Source of the DNA: Skeletonema tropicum
Taxonomy: Eukaryota > Bacillariophyta > Thalassiosirophyceae > Thalassiosirales > Thalassiosiraceae
Assembly (NCBI GenBank): GCA_037178625.1
Contig: CM074133.1
Location: 1,116,001-1,180,000 of the forward strand
Direction of reading: 5' to 3'
DNA length: 64,000 nt
Made by a program: the position numbers and the translations under genes
The notes under the pieces: model-generated
Told to the model about the DNA's origin: nothing
Database searches by the model: none
What the model saw: only the letters and a program-made list of their open reading frames with translations
Shown here: piece by piece, positions 19,452-30,598 of the stretch
Position numbering within the stretch: position 1 is the first letter of the stretch
How the letters are laid out: each line of letters starts with the position of its first letter

Positions 19452-20558
19452 TCAGGGGGGGGGGAGTTTATTGCAGGGTATGTGTTCCATCAAGATAGAG
19501 GGTGAGTTCAAGAGTGATGTTTCAAACATCTCATCAGACATCTCTTCTACTTTCAACTCCTCAAATTTGGCCAACTTGTCTAGCAAACGCTTGTGCAGTT
19601 GATCTTTACGATTCCTCTCCTGATTAAGCTTTCGGATCCGAACAGTCCATTCTTTTGGTTTCAATTTTGATATTGGTACACTGCTATCTGGAGCCACTCT
19701 CATTTCCGCATTATCAGCTCTCCGCTGCTCATACCTCCTTTCAAGGGACAGTTTGGTACTGCATTTGGTACATAGCATGGTTTGATTTTTCCGCACCTCA
19801 CTAACCTTGTTGCGCCCACACTTACAAACTGTAAACATCATGTTTACTTCTACCTTTGCGGCTGATGTCCTGGCTTTTGTAGCTTTGAATTGGATACTAT
19901 CGATTTCGGCTACTTTCATCAAGCCTCCAATTTTGGTCAAGTCTGTATCTGTTGCTAAATCCTTTTGCTCCAGCTGTTTGTATCTTTTTTCCAACACTTT
20001 CCTGAGCCTTTCCTTCGATGGAATCAGATCTTGTACGGTCGCATCCTGCTCGTTCTCTTGCTGCTGCGGTTTGGTAGTTTCTTTGTCGGTGGTTCTGTTG
20101 TTTGTATCACTTTTTGTCTTCTTCTTGGCAGGTGTAACACGGCGAAGTGGTGCCTTTTTTTGTAACTCGTTAGAGCGCTTCATTACTCCCTTCTCAAAAG
20201 CGGCAGTGATATTGGCAGGAGTTGCTTTCAACGTTGTATAAACTTCGAAATGTTGATGGAAGGTGGTGGTGTCTTTATCATCGGCGGCGGCATCAGTTTG
20301 GATAGTGTTGTTGCTAAAGTAATGACACATTCTTGACCAAATCAGTAACGTTATGTCACCGAAGTGCGCTTTGGTGCCCTCTGGCGATATGTAGACATAT
20401 CGGTGCTGTTTGTAGGGCATAGGAGCACCTACATCTCGACCACATTCAAAGTGCATATTCCCCGGGGATGCTTCGTTTCTGTAAAGTCTCATCACCTTTG
20501 CGCTGATGCTATGGCATTCCATGGCACTTTCTCTGTCATCCAGACGCCCATCGGACAT
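19452..20558 (-). CDS. Unrecognised 368-aa Lys/Glu-rich protein with a CxC...CxxC cluster
   Basis: The open frame extends to 20651 but the first ATG is at 20558 (MSDGRLDDRESAMECHS). The N-terminal part mentions no known fold. The middle is a charged linker with KKKTKSDTNNRTTDKETTK and a low-complexity Gln/Glu patch. The C-terminal third has CKCGRNK...CTKCSTK, a possible zinc ribbon, and then a basic helical segment. It lies inside the CAGGG-ended element, so it may be element-encoded. The end at NKLPPP, translated from a G-run, may be a frameshifted terminus. I do not recognise the family. Confidence 0.45.
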   Translation of the reverse strand: MSDGRLDDRESAMECHSISAKVMRLYRNEASPGNMHFECGRDVGAPMPYKQHRYVYISPEGTKAHFGDITLLIWSRMCHYFSNNTIQTDAAADDKDTTTFHQHFEVYTTLKATPANITAAFEKGVMKRSNELQKKAPLRRVTPAKKKTKSDTNNRTTDKETTKPQQQENEQDATVQDLIPSKERLRKVLEKRYKQLEQKDLATDTDLTKIGGLMKVAEIDSIQFKATKARTSAAKVEVNMMFTVCKCGRNKVSEVRKNQTMLCTKCSTKLSLERRYEQRRADNAEMRVAPDSSVPISKLKPKEWTVRIRKLNQERNRKDQLHKRLLDKLAKFEELKVEEMSDEMFETSLLNSPSILMEHIPCNKLPPP

Positions 20559-20813
20559 GGCTCGGATGTGACCGCCATATTGGCGTCGACGAATTATGTG
20601 TGTAGTGTTCGATGTGTAAGAGCCGTTGGCATTGTCATGATGTTTGTACAAATATAAAAGAGAGGCGGTGCCGATTTCGGATTTTGAATTTTGAAACTAG
20701 CTAACTGTACGGTACTTTCAATCTACTGTACCTCTTACGTAGAGGTTATCTAGCCAGGTATTATGGAGGGTCTGCGCGCGATACGCATGCAGCCCATTCT
20801 TTTATGTGCCCTG

Positions 20814-21833
20814 GTGGAGTGTAACATATGTTCCGAACGTATGTCACTCATCATTTTTTACGGGGGACAGTCTACTATTGCACACTGCTACAATACTACT
20901 CCTACGCATCAAGTTGGCCTGTAACAATCTTCTTAGATGGTTGCTAGGCCCCAATCCCTATCAGCTGCTGGATGGTGCTCGGTACTCGACAACTCCTCTC
21001 CCGGATGCCGGGTCGAAGACTGGTCGAAGAAGTTCAAATCCAAATCCAATTCCAGGCCAAAAAGGAGATCTAGTGCTGAAGTGAAGTAGACGAGAAGTTG
21101 GGTTTGGAAGCCGACAATCTGGGTTAGAGATGTGATATCCCAGAGGTTGTTGGTGGCTTTGACTCGATCCGCCCGGGCCAAATTGATTACAAAGAGCTTG
21201 CGATTTGTGATGCGGGGAAGAGCGCGTGAAATCTTGGCTGCGAAGTTCAGCGGCAGAGATTGTAGAAGGTGTCAATTTGTAGCATGCAATCCTTCTGAGA
21301 ATTGCACGGTGTCGGTTACGAAAGCAAGGGAGTTCCATCTACCCATGATCATCGTATTGGTTTGGCAAGGAACTTCATCATTGCTCCTCTTGCTCAGTTT
21401 TAGTGTGTGCCAACATCGTGTCGGCTGAAGCCGAGTGTTTCAAGACCGGTGGTGTCGACGGTTGCCTTAATGTCAATTGATTTATTCATCCGAGGTGAGG
21501 TAGAAGAATTTGGTCTGCCATTTGGGATCGTATCCTGGGTATGATCTGAGGTGTTTTACCACTGAAGTCCAAAGTTTGCATGGGCACAGGACGGGGTGAT
21601 CAGTAGAGTACTGATTAATTTTCTTTTCGATTGTCTCTGATTTCATTCTGTGGGCCGAATGAAGTGGAGAGGGTTGTAGCTAGATGTAGGTTGGGGTGGT
21701 CTTGTATCTCAGTGCGTGGGGTTTTGAATTTGAATATTCAGCAGCAGCAGACCGCATGCAGGGAGATAGAGCCCCGCTAAAGGTCTGTGCTCTAGTGATT
21801 GCTCTTGGTTGGGTGGATAATCGAAGGATTATT
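20814..21833. other. No recognisable gene
   Basis: Short overlapping open frames on both strands (for example 20961-21338 minus) lack recognisable domains. I see no repeat of note here. Confidence 0.35.
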
Positions 21834-23022
21834 CTATAGACGTGGGGGGGGGGGGGGTCGCCTTTTGTGTTTTGTTGGGCTGTTGGATCTTGGCGACTGA
21901 ACAGTTTGTGTTATGTGTTTGTATGAGGGTGCAGAGGATCCGGGTACGATTGATTTGTGTGTATCTTTCGAGATAGGGGTCGATAATGTCGGATTGTCCG
22001 AGGAAGTCCAGTCAGTGTCGCCAGCTGCTATTGAACTTTGTTTGGGTCGCCCTGGGCTTGATCCTGAGCTTGATCCTGAGCTTGAGCTTGGCCTTGAGCT
22101 TGGCCTTGAGCTTGGCCTTGAGCTTGATCTTGATCTTGAGCTTGATGTATCGTATGTCATGACGAAGGATTCGTTGTCACCATCTTGTTGGAGCCTGGCA
22201 AGAGTAAGGAAATGAAAGCTGAAATGGTCGATTCATTGCAGAGCGTATCGCCAAGGAAATAGTATCATATTGAATGACATCATATTGGGTGCTTCCGATA
22301 AAGGTGACATCGACGTTGGACTGAGTTCTGTCAAGAAGAATGGTATCGCAGTGAGAGCTACCAAAGGGGATTGAGTCACATTGTAGAGACATAGCATCAC
22401 ACTGGGGCTGCCAGAGGTTGCATTAGGTTGAGTTCTGGAGAAGAGTGAGCTATTGAATTGAGCGCTGCTGAATAGCTTTAGGTACTTGTCAATTGAGCCT
22501 TGTCCTTGTTGTCTTTGTAGGTTGGTTTCGCTTGGAGTTTAGAGCCGCATTCGCATTTCTGGAATGGGCAATAGCGTTTCTCGATGGACGAGTGTTCCCT
22601 GTGAGGAGCGATCACAGATTTTCCATGTGCAGGATTACCTTGGTGAACGTGATTATGTGAAGTGCCACCTGCAGCGTTCTTATTCGGCCCGTGTACTGGA
22701 TTACCTTGGGAAGCGTTGATCTTTGGAAGGTGATGATGGTGATGGAAGATGCCGATGCCGGGCTGAGGTTGCACCCGAGAGCAGATCCATGAAGTGGTTA
22801 GGGAGACCTGAGGGTTTGAGGGCAAGAGGTGGGGGCATATGTGATTTGAGCAATGATGAGAGTTGTTCGTGGGTCAAGTGAACGTCTCGAGAGGGTGGAT
22901 GTCGAATCCTGCAATGCGTTGCGAGTGATCAGAAGCTTGATGCTCTTGGGGGTTTGATGCATGTCTTCATCTAGTCGGGATGGCTGGGCATTTGTTGAAG
23001 GGGGGAGGGGGCAAGAACTCAT
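21834..23022 (-). pseudogene. Possible decayed low-complexity gene segments
   Basis: The minus strand has protein-like but unconnected frames: a Ser/Arg/Pro-rich stretch at 21834-22160 (translated from a 6/12-bp minisatellite at about 22045-22150 and ending in a run of about 14 G at 21844-21857), a His/Asn-rich stretch with EKRYCPFQKCECGSK at 22478-22825, and 22798-23022. Frames shift between them. They may be exons or remains of the same repeat-expanded gene that runs to 27.2 kb. I cannot assign a function. Confidence 0.25.
22045..22150 (+). repeat. Minisatellite of CTTGAGCTTGGC type units
   Basis: Repeated 6- and 12-bp units of CTTGA(G/T)CTTG(G/A)CC type encode Glu-Leu repeats on the plus strand and Ser-Arg-Pro repeats on the minus strand. 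Confidence 0.8.
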
Positions 23023-23348
23023 CGGTGTCTCATTCTTCGGAATGAATATGGTCTTCCGCCAGGCAAGGGATATCTCAGAGATATTAAGAGCTTAGCTGGT
23101 TGCTGCAGATGCTCTGAATGGGAGTCGGGTTTGTATTGTTCCGACTTCCTTATCTGACTTCTCTATACCCGTGGAATGTGTGTGCCAAGTGTCGCAGCAC
23201 TTTGATGATATGTATGGAGACGACTGAAAGCCTTATCAGTGTCAAGTTTGATGCATGGGACTCGCTGGCGAGGGTTTTTGAAGCGTACAGCGTGAATTTC
23301 GTGGAGGTGACTCGAGAGAGGGCCAAGCCGTATTGTGTAGTTGTGAGT

Positions 23349-24250
23349 TAGTCGTCGATTGTACGTTGGTTCATGCCTAGGCCGGACTTCTTTCTAGCAG
23401 AAAGATTGTATTTGAGGCGATTCTTGGGGATGGCGTTCCCATGTTCGTCCATTCATATTTGGTGGATGAGTCGTACAGGTAGGACTTCAGCGTGCTTGAG
23501 CTTGAGTTTCCCAAGACAATCGGGAGTGACGGCGATAGAGAAACAGCTCTTGATGTCGTCCAAGAGAAGTTGAGTGTCGATTGGGATGGCTTCGTTGGTT
23601 GGAGTTTGAGTTGTCAAACAAGAGTTTGAGTTGTTGGATCCTAATCTCCTCGGAGATCTCGGATAGTGGGTAGTTCACACCAACACCAACACCATTGGAG
23701 ACGCTGTCTTTAGGTCGTGGAAGCACGGGTGGTGTTGGACGCAGTTTGGATCCCATAGGTAGATGGGAGAATCTGACTGATTGGATTGTTGATTCGAAAT
23801 CGTAGTCTAAAGACGCAATGATGTATGAGTTTTGAGTAGCAGCTGTCTGGCTTGAGCATGAGCATGAGATGGCTTTTACCATGGGTGGGATAGAAGTAGA
23901 TGCCGCGACTTCTGGACCAATCGCTGAAATGTGATGTGAATGATTTGTGGTTGTTATTGACCAATGAGGATTTGACCCTGGAAAGGGGTGTCCAGACGGG
24001 AGTTGGTCGACGATTGTACGTTGGTTCATGACTAGGTCGGACTTCTTTCTGACAGAAAGATTGTGTTTGAGGTTGAGGCGATTCTTGGGGATGGCGTTCC
24101 CATGTTCGTCCTATGCATATTTGGTGGATGAGTCATAGAGGTAAGACTTCGGCGTGCTTGAGCTTGAGTTTCCTAAGACAATCGGGAGTAACGACGATAG
24201 AGAAATCGTTCTTGAAATCGTCCAAGGTCCAAGAGAAGTTTAGTGTCGAT
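23349..24250 (-). repeat. Segmental duplication of about 240 bp, 650 bp apart
   Basis: 23349-23585 and 23999-24246 are close copies. On the minus strand both contain protein-like sequence of the form DDxKxxFSIxVTPDCLxKLKLKHAEVLP and DEHGNAIPKNRL. The two copies agree at the protein level better than random drift would give, which suggests a once-coding unit. Confidence 0.7.
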
Positions 24251-24599
24251 TTTGGGTTGGCTTCATCTTTGAGAGCTGTTTCCTGGTTTGCTTGTTTGAG
24301 TTGTTGTATCGTAATCTCCTTGGGAATCTCGGATAACCATTGGAGACTATCTCTTGTTTGAGGAGGGGTTCCAGTTGTTCTATTGGACGCAATTCGGATC
24401 CCATAGACAGATAGGTGACTCCATGTGTGTGATTGGATTGATGATTCTGTATCGTAGTTGAAATTGAAAGACACAATGATGTTTGAGTTGTGCGTTGCAG
24501 CTGTCTCCGACAGTGACTACTCGAGCATAATGGGGCTTTTACCAGGAGTGGGATGAGTAGATGCCGCGACTTCCCGAATGGTTTTGTAAGATCCGGACG

Positions 24600-26110
24600 A
24601 ATCAGCCTCAAGGGTGGGATGGGATGTGGATGATTGTGAATAGGTGGGTGACTCTAAGTCCAAGTGATTGGATTGCTGATTCGATATCGTAGTCGAAAGA
24701 CGCAATGATGATTGAGTTGTGTATTGCAGCTGTCTAGCTCGAGAGGTTGGGATGGGATGTGGATGATTGTGGAAGATGGATGACTGCATGTGATTGGATT
24801 GCTGAGTCGATGTCGTAGTCGAAAGACGCAATGATGATTGAGTCGTGTATTGCAGCTGTCTAGCTCGTGAGGTTGGGATGGGATGTGGATGATTGTGGAT
24901 AGATATGTGACTCCATGTGATTGGGTTGCTGATTCTGTATCGTAGTCGAAGGACGCAATGATGTTTGAGTTGGTATTGCAGCTGTCTCAGACAATGATTG
25001 TGAATAGATGGGTGACTCCAAGTCCAAGTGATTGGATTGCTGATTCGATGTCGTAGTCGAAAGACGCAATGATGTTTGAGTCGTGTATTGCAGCTGTCTA
25101 GCTCGTGAGGTTGGGATGGGATGTGGATGATTGTGGATAGATATGTGACTCCATGTGATTGGGTTGCTGATTCTGTATCGTAGTCGAAAGACTCAATGAT
25201 GATTTGAGTTGTGCATTGCAGCTGTCTCAGACAATGATTGTGAATAGATAGGTGACTCCAAGTCCAAGTGATTTGATTGCTGATTCGATATCGTAGTCGA
25301 AAGACGCAATGATGATTGAGTTGTGTATTGCAGCTGTCTAGCTCGATGAGGGTGGGGATGGGATGTGGATGATTGTGGATAGATGGATGACTCCATGTGA
25401 TTGTGATTGGATTGCTGATTCGATATCGTAGTCGAAAGACGCTAATGATGTTTGAGTTGTGCGTTGCAGCTGTCTCAGACAATGATTGTAAATAGATGGG
25501 TGACTCCAAGTCCAAGTGATTGGATTGCTGATTCGATGTCGTAGTCGAAAGACGCAATGATGATTGAGTTGTGTATTGCAGCTGTCTAGCTCGAGAGGTT
25601 GAGGGATGTGGATTGTGGATGATTGTGGATAGATATGTGACTCTATGTGATTGGATTGCTGATTTCTGATATCGTAGTCGAAAGACGCAATGATGTTTGA
25701 GTTGTGTATTGCAGCTGTCTCAGACCATTATTGTAAATAGATAGGTGACTCCAAGTCCAAGTGATTGGATTGCTGATTCGATATCGTAGTCGAAAGACGC
25801 AATGATGATTGAGTTGTGTATTGCAGCTGTCTAGCTCGAGAGGGTGGGGTGTGGATTGTGGATGATTGTGGATAGATATGGGACTCCATGTGATTGGATT
25901 GCTGATTTCGATATCGTAGCCAAAAGACGCAATGATGTTTGAGTTGTGTATTGCAGCTGTCTCAGACAGCTCGAGGTGTGATGGGATTTGGATTGTGGAT
26001 GATTGTGGATAGATGGGTGACTCTATGTGATTGGATTGCTGATTCTGTATTGTAGCCGAAAGACTCAATGATGTTTGAGTTGTGCATTGCAGCTGTCTCT
26101 GACAGCTCGA
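24600..26110 (-). repeat. Minisatellite array, units of about 115-125 bp
   Basis: About a dozen degenerate units, each with GATTGGATTGCTGATTC, GTAGTCGAAAGACGCAATGA and GTATTGCAGCTGTCT. Two alternating subtypes (one with GCTCGTGAGGTTGGGATGG, one with CAGACAATGATTG) suggest a higher-order dimer unit of about 240 bp. On the minus strand several units stay open and give repeated Ser/Asn/His-rich peptides, so array-wide open frames (24517-25557) are repeat artefacts rather than evidence of a gene. Confidence 0.85.
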
Positions 26111-26224
26111 ACATGATAGGGCTTTTACCAGAAAAGTGGGGCAAGTAGATGCCGCAACTTCCCGAATGGTTTTGTAAGATCCAGATGAATCGGCTGCTAG
26201 GATGGGATGGGATGCGAATGATTG

Positions 26225-26790
26225 AGGTTGTTAGTAACCAAGAGGATTTGACCCTAGGGTATCGGAATGGTAATAGGGATTGCCTATTTGTGTGTTGGGC
26301 CCTGGAAGCCGGTTCACGTGCTCTCGCCTGGGGCAATGAGACTATACTAAGACTCCCGTGGGGAGGTTGTCATTCAGCCACGTAGTGGTTTGAGAGACAG
26401 TTGGATGAGGATTTGACCCTGAAAAAGGGGGATCCAAATGGTAATAGGGATTGCCTATTTGTGTGTTGGGCCCTGTAAGCCGGTACACGTGCTCTCGCCT
26501 GGGGCAATGAGACTAAGACTCCCGTGGGGAGGTTGTCATTCAGCCACGTAGTGGTTTGAGAGACAGTTGGATGAGGATTTGACCCTGAAAAGGGGGATCC
26601 GAATGGTAATAGGGATTGCCTATTTGTGTGTTGGGCCCTGTAAGCCGGTACACGTGCTCTCGCCTGGGGCAATGAGACTAAGACTCCCGTGGGGAGGTTG
26701 TCATTCAGCCACGTAGTGGTTGAGAGACAGTTGGATGAGGATTTGACCCTGAAAAAGGGGATCCGAAGGTAATAGGGATTGCCTAGTTTG
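26225..26790 (-). repeat. Minisatellite array, unit of about 166 bp, 3-4 copies
   Basis: Each unit contains CATTCAGCCACGTAGTGGTT, GATGAGGATTTGACCCTG and GGTAATAGGGATTGCC. The word GATTTGACCCTGGAAA also occurs at about 23973, so this unit is related to the segmental duplication to its left. Confidence 0.85.
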
Positions 26791-27227
26791 TGTGTCGAGT
26801 GGGGCTTGATCGATGTTGCTTGTACCAGTTTCGAAGAACTGGTGAATTTGGTGGGTCTCTTTGGCGAATCGTGGGCAAGGTGGTCGTTTGGAATGTTCGA
26901 GGAAGCGGGTAGTCTTGGATTGATCTTGATCGGTCAATTGTGAGATCTTGAAGATCTCTTTTGCGAGGTTCTCATGACGGATTTGATCCGGTTTCGGGGA
27001 GATGGTGTCAAGGAACGAAGTCGTGTGATGTAGATCCATATTGTCATTGGTGTTGTTTTCGAGGGAAATAGATTTTTGGAGATCCTTCCGAAATCGTTGT
27101 TGTTGTTGCTGTTGCTGTTGTTGTTGCTGTTGTTGTTGTTGGTAGACATTTCTAAATGAGATTGAAAGTTTAATGCTTGTATTGATTCAGTTGATTCGGG
27201 TAGTCCTCTTTTCGAAGCAACTGACAT
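26701..27227 (-). pseudogene. N-terminal part of a decayed gene with an Asn/Ser-rich tract
   Basis: The minus-strand ATG at 27227 opens MSVASKRGLPESTESIQALN, followed by an Asn/Ser run from a CAA/AAC-type microsatellite (about 27090-27145). At about 27060 the protein-like sense moves to another frame, giving SLENNTNDNMDLHHTTSFLD and then FLEHSKRPPCPRFAKETHQI down to about 26780, where it enters the 166-bp repeats. I read this as the start of a gene that continued through 23-26 kb and was expanded by minisatellites and frameshifted. An intron at the frame change cannot be excluded. The family is not recognised. Confidence 0.4.
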
Positions 27228-27955
27228 TGTCGTATGATTGGAGAGCTATTGCTTAGCTGAGTAGTTCTTGACGAACAATGAGGGCGACCAAGAGAGAGCC
27301 AAGAGGGAGAGCCGAGCGTTCGACGCCGATCTTTGTTGCTCCCTGTGCTCCCTTGGCGCGCCAGATCTCCAATCGAGACTCCTCACTAATCGGAACAACA
27401 GGGAATAGCTAAGTATCTCTCTAGTTGAAAGTTAGTTATAGTACCAGTAGTGATGTTATTTAGGTAAAAGTGTCTATCTAACACTGGTTTACTGTTACGT
27501 AGAAGTTGCAAGGGCCCGCGCCGCGAGGAGGATCGAGGACAAGTACACGCACATCGACACGAATGTATACGAAGTTGAAACACAAAAGGAAATGTATGTA
27601 GATGTGTTTAGTAACATCCGATGTCCGCCATCAAAACAAAGCAGGCTGGCATAGCACATCATAAGAGACGGATTATAGACCGATTGTGATACCAAAATGG
27701 TTAGTCCTATTGTACATCTATCACGTCATCTTAACTTAATTGATCAACTAATTATTTACCTCAGTTACGACGAGGCTGTTGCTTTCCTCTTCCTCGACGA
27801 AAGACGTAATTCTTTAGACCATGTACTGACTGACCAAGTGCCATGACCCTCTTTGAAAAGAGAGATGGATGCTCCTGCTTCAAGCAGCTTTGGCAGCTTC
27901 TAAGGAGTCACTGATGATCTGCGATGATGGAGCGCTGGGAAACGGCACAAATAAC
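27228..27955. other. No recognisable gene
   Basis: Sequence upstream of the minus-strand ATG at 27227 could hold its promoter. Purine-rich AGAGAGCCAAGAGGGAGAGC at about 27293 is the only visible feature. Confidence 0.3.
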
Positions 27956-28640
27956 TCAAGCGAAGAGCATCAACACTGATGGGTCGGCCTTGCAATTCCA
28001 CTGTGTCACCGAACTCGCCCAAATTAGGATCCCACCCGGTGTTCCTTCTTCTATCGCCCACATAGCTATGTCCGAATAGAGATCAATTCCAATCGGGTCC
28101 GCCTCCTTCTCCTCAATTTGGTTGTTTTGTTTTGCAACGGTTTTCTCTCGTTTCATGCTTTCAATGTAGGCATTCATTTCATCACGACACTCTTGACTTA
28201 CATGAGAGCCCCCGGAGTACTCTGAGCACTTCAATATCGCATCATGGTATTTTCTGATATGCGAAAATCCATACTGTTTCGTTTTGGCTTCATCTTTCCA
28301 CTTCTTTCAATGGCTGCAAAATGCCGTCATAGGCTCGCTAATCAAGCGATCGTAATGAAAGTCCCGTTTTGCTTTGTGGTAAAAGCGAGATGGATCGGCT
28401 TTCATTTCCGGAGGTAAGTTGTACACAACTTCTCTGTAGTAGTCGGGCATATGTTTTTCGAAATAATCTATTGTTTCCTCGATTCGATTCCTATATTCAG
28501 GGAGATGTTTTATCACATGGCGTCTAGTCTCAAGTACTGCGGCTTCTTGATCTGCACTTAAACGAAAAGAAGACGCGCCGGTGGATACGCAGCGTCTGGC
28601 GCAGCCGTTTGATGCCGCTCTCTTCGTCGACGAGCAGCCA
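27956..28640 (-). pseudogene. Fragment resembling algal Crypton-like tyrosine recombinase proteins
   Basis: In minus orientation the sequence reads LPEYRNRIEETIDYFEKHMP ... RFYHKAKRDFHYDRLISEPM ... a frameshift near 28310 ... KTKQYGFSHIRKYHDAILKCS ... QECRDEMNAYIESMKREK ... EEKEADPI ... then TQWNC. This order (LPEYR-R, RKY-DAI, M..F...KKE, EADPI, QWNC) is the one I know from a family of integrase-like proteins in algae. The catalytic C-terminal domain is missing after the QWNC position, and at least two frameshifts occur, so it is dead. The family identification is from memory of motif order and needs a profile search. Confidence 0.45.
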
Positions 28641-29080
28641 TAACCAACCCAGACGTGATGTTGTTGTTGGTATGCGTTGTTGGGCTTATTTGTTGCTGAT
28701 ATTCTTATTATTGCTGTACAACTACCCTTTACTACGTCATCTTATCATGATGTAGCATGTTGATGTTGGCGTTGAGGGGACACACCAATTTCGCCACTAG
28801 TTAAAAAAAAATTTCCTACCATCCCCCTTTTCGGGGGTCACATAGATAATCTTACTAGATATTACGTGTTTAGGTTTTATCCCCCCTAAGTGCCCCCTTT
28901 TTCTCACAGCTAACCGATCCGATTCCACCATGAACATGCCACCCGCTAGCTCAATACGACGTCCCATACAACATCCAATCCATGACATCGATCGAAATTG
29001 ATACCCAAAACAGGTGCCGGATGCCATGCTCTATTAATGCCTAAATTTTCAGCGCTTCGTATAATCTCGATGTCAACCAA

Positions 29081-30598
29081 TTATTCGTTATTTTGTTTGT
29101 ACTTTCCTCGTGGCCTCTTCGTATCTCTAGTTTTTGCCATGATATCTTCATTGTTCTGACTCGCTCTCTTCTTCCCAACGGCTTCTGCATGTTTATCTGC
29201 GTCTTTGACAAACCTGCATCTCTCCTCCACTCTCTTCCTTTCCGTTTGATGGAACTGTTCTACCCATTCCTCAATCATCAGAAACAAGTCAGGGTGTGTC
29301 TCAAGAGTTTCAAGTCCATGATCTGCTGCATAATGAAGCTTTGGTGTATCATCATTGTCGTCAACTTGTGCCCTTAGTGCGCGGTGCTTTTCAACTGCAT
29401 CGTCCATGTCATTTTTGAAGTTTACCTTGTCTGCAGCTGATGGTTTCTCCGTGTAGAACACTTTGAACACTTCGATCAAATTAGCCTCAGTGTAGAGAGC
29501 AGCACTCTCTGTCTCATCTAACACACCACATACTGCGACACCTGCCGCATTTGCAGCATCAATGAACTCATTCTCGTGGTGTTTTGCAAGGAAGTCTGCC
29601 AATCTCGTTGCGCCTACTTTTGCATCCTCCTTGTGAAGACAACGTACCACATCCTTGAGGTACGGATTCTTTCGGTGGAAACTCATGAATGCCTCCTCCG
29701 ACTTGTGCGAACGAATGGTAACTGCGGTTGTAGTAGTATTCTGTTGCAGTTGGAAATAATCAATTACATTCTTTTCTTCCGTGTGTTGCTGTTGCTTCGC
29801 CACCATTTCCCCCAAGATACGCTTGAAATAATCGTTGCTTGCGTTGTCCGACAAATCAAGATCTGCCAACCCATATTTTTCTAGAAGTGGAAACTTTGTG
29901 TTGCCCACCGAAGGCCGTTCTGTTGCATGTGGATTGGCAGCTTCGCTGTCAGCGCATTTGTTGCTGTTGAAATTGTCGCCGACATTATCATTGTTGTCTT
30001 TTTCGCAGGTGTCGTCACAGACCCAGTCATCTTCCTCGGGGTAGTTTTGTTCCTCATACCAAACACGCAATTCTGCATTTACTCTCCGACCGATCACTTC
30101 CATCCCTGGGCAACGAGGCGGATACAGCTTTCCGTCATTCGCCTGTTTTAATACACTGGGGTAACATTTTTCCCACTTATCTGTTTTTCGTCCTAGACGA
30201 ATGTACCACCGCGTACTTGATTTCAATGGTGCGGCGGAGACGACCTCTGCATCAATCGTGTGTTCCTCAAAAAATGCTTTCCATTTATCAGCGCCTGCAC
30301 AGATGACTTTATCAGCTGCATTTACTTTCACCAACTTACATTGTTCTAATACCCATATCCAGAGGTCATCGTCTATTCCAGCGAATTTTTGTAATGATAA
30401 TTTGTTCAATTGTAAAATATTTCCCAACTTGTCGGCGTCCATGATTTGACGTACTTCCGGTGGAGGGTTGTCCTCATCACGATCCCAGATGCGGTACCAA
30501 TGGGAAATCATTGAGTACTTGCATATATACAATAGCATACCCGCTAATAATAATTCGGGTTTTTCTCGTGGACAATCTTTGACGTTGATTGTCTCCAT
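29081..30598 (-). CDS. Unrecognised 505-aa protein
   Basis: An intact minus-strand frame with ATG at 30598 (METINVKDCPREKPELLLAG). The first 190 residues look globular, with DLWIWVLEQCKLV and TRWYIRLGRKTDKWEKCYPS. There is an acidic Asn/Asp-rich linker (about residues 205-225) and a largely helical charged C-terminal half ending in KKRASQNNEDIMAKTRDTKR, which looks like a nuclear localisation tail. No catalytic motif is recognised. It lies 440 bp from the recombinase-like fragment, on the same strand, and could belong to the same mobile element or be a lineage-specific host gene. Codon phase is intact over 1.5 kb, so I think it is real. Confidence 0.6.
   Translation of the reverse strand: METINVKDCPREKPELLLAGMLLYICKYSMISHWYRIWDRDEDNPPPEVRQIMDADKLGNILQLNKLSLQKFAGIDDDLWIWVLEQCKLVKVNAADKVICAGADKWKAFFEEHTIDAEVVSAAPLKSSTRWYIRLGRKTDKWEKCYPSVLKQANDGKLYPPRCPGMEVIGRRVNAELRVWYEEQNYPEEDDWVCDDTCEKDNNDNVGDNFNSNKCADSEAANPHATERPSVGNTKFPLLEKYGLADLDLSDNASNDYFKRILGEMVAKQQQHTEEKNVIDYFQLQQNTTTTAVTIRSHKSEEAFMSFHRKNPYLKDVVRCLHKEDAKVGATRLADFLAKHHENEFIDAANAAGVAVCGVLDETESAALYTEANLIEVFKVFYTEKPSAADKVNFKNDMDDAVEKHRALRAQVDDNDDTPKLHYAADHGLETLETHPDLFLMIEEWVEQFHQTERKRVEERCRFVKDADKHAEAVGKKRASQNNEDIMAKTRDTKRPRGKYKQNNE

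Larger units (their letters stand above)
18023..20813. mobile_element. hAT-like DNA transposon or derivative with 25-bp inverted ends
   Basis: The left end reads CAGGGCACATAAAAGAATGG and the right end is its exact inverse, both extended by GCTGC; a CTAGATAACCTC word recurs further in on both arms. CAGGG ends are typical of hAT elements. The flanking 8-mers are GTGGTAGG (18015-18022) and GTGGAGTG (20814-20821), alike in part only. Inside are a truncated LTR-element copy (18258-18797) and a possible minus-strand gene (19452-20558). The latter has no hAT transposase motif that I can see, so the element may be a carrier of unrelated DNA. Confidence 0.65.

Noticed and set aside
21913..22215. 100-codon plus-strand frame rich in Leu-Glu
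   Set aside because: It is a shadow of the 6/12-bp minisatellite and has no protein-like sequence outside it.
24517..25557. 346-codon minus-strand open frame
   Set aside because: It spans about nine minisatellite units and the start of the next unit type; its peptide is only the repeat translated.
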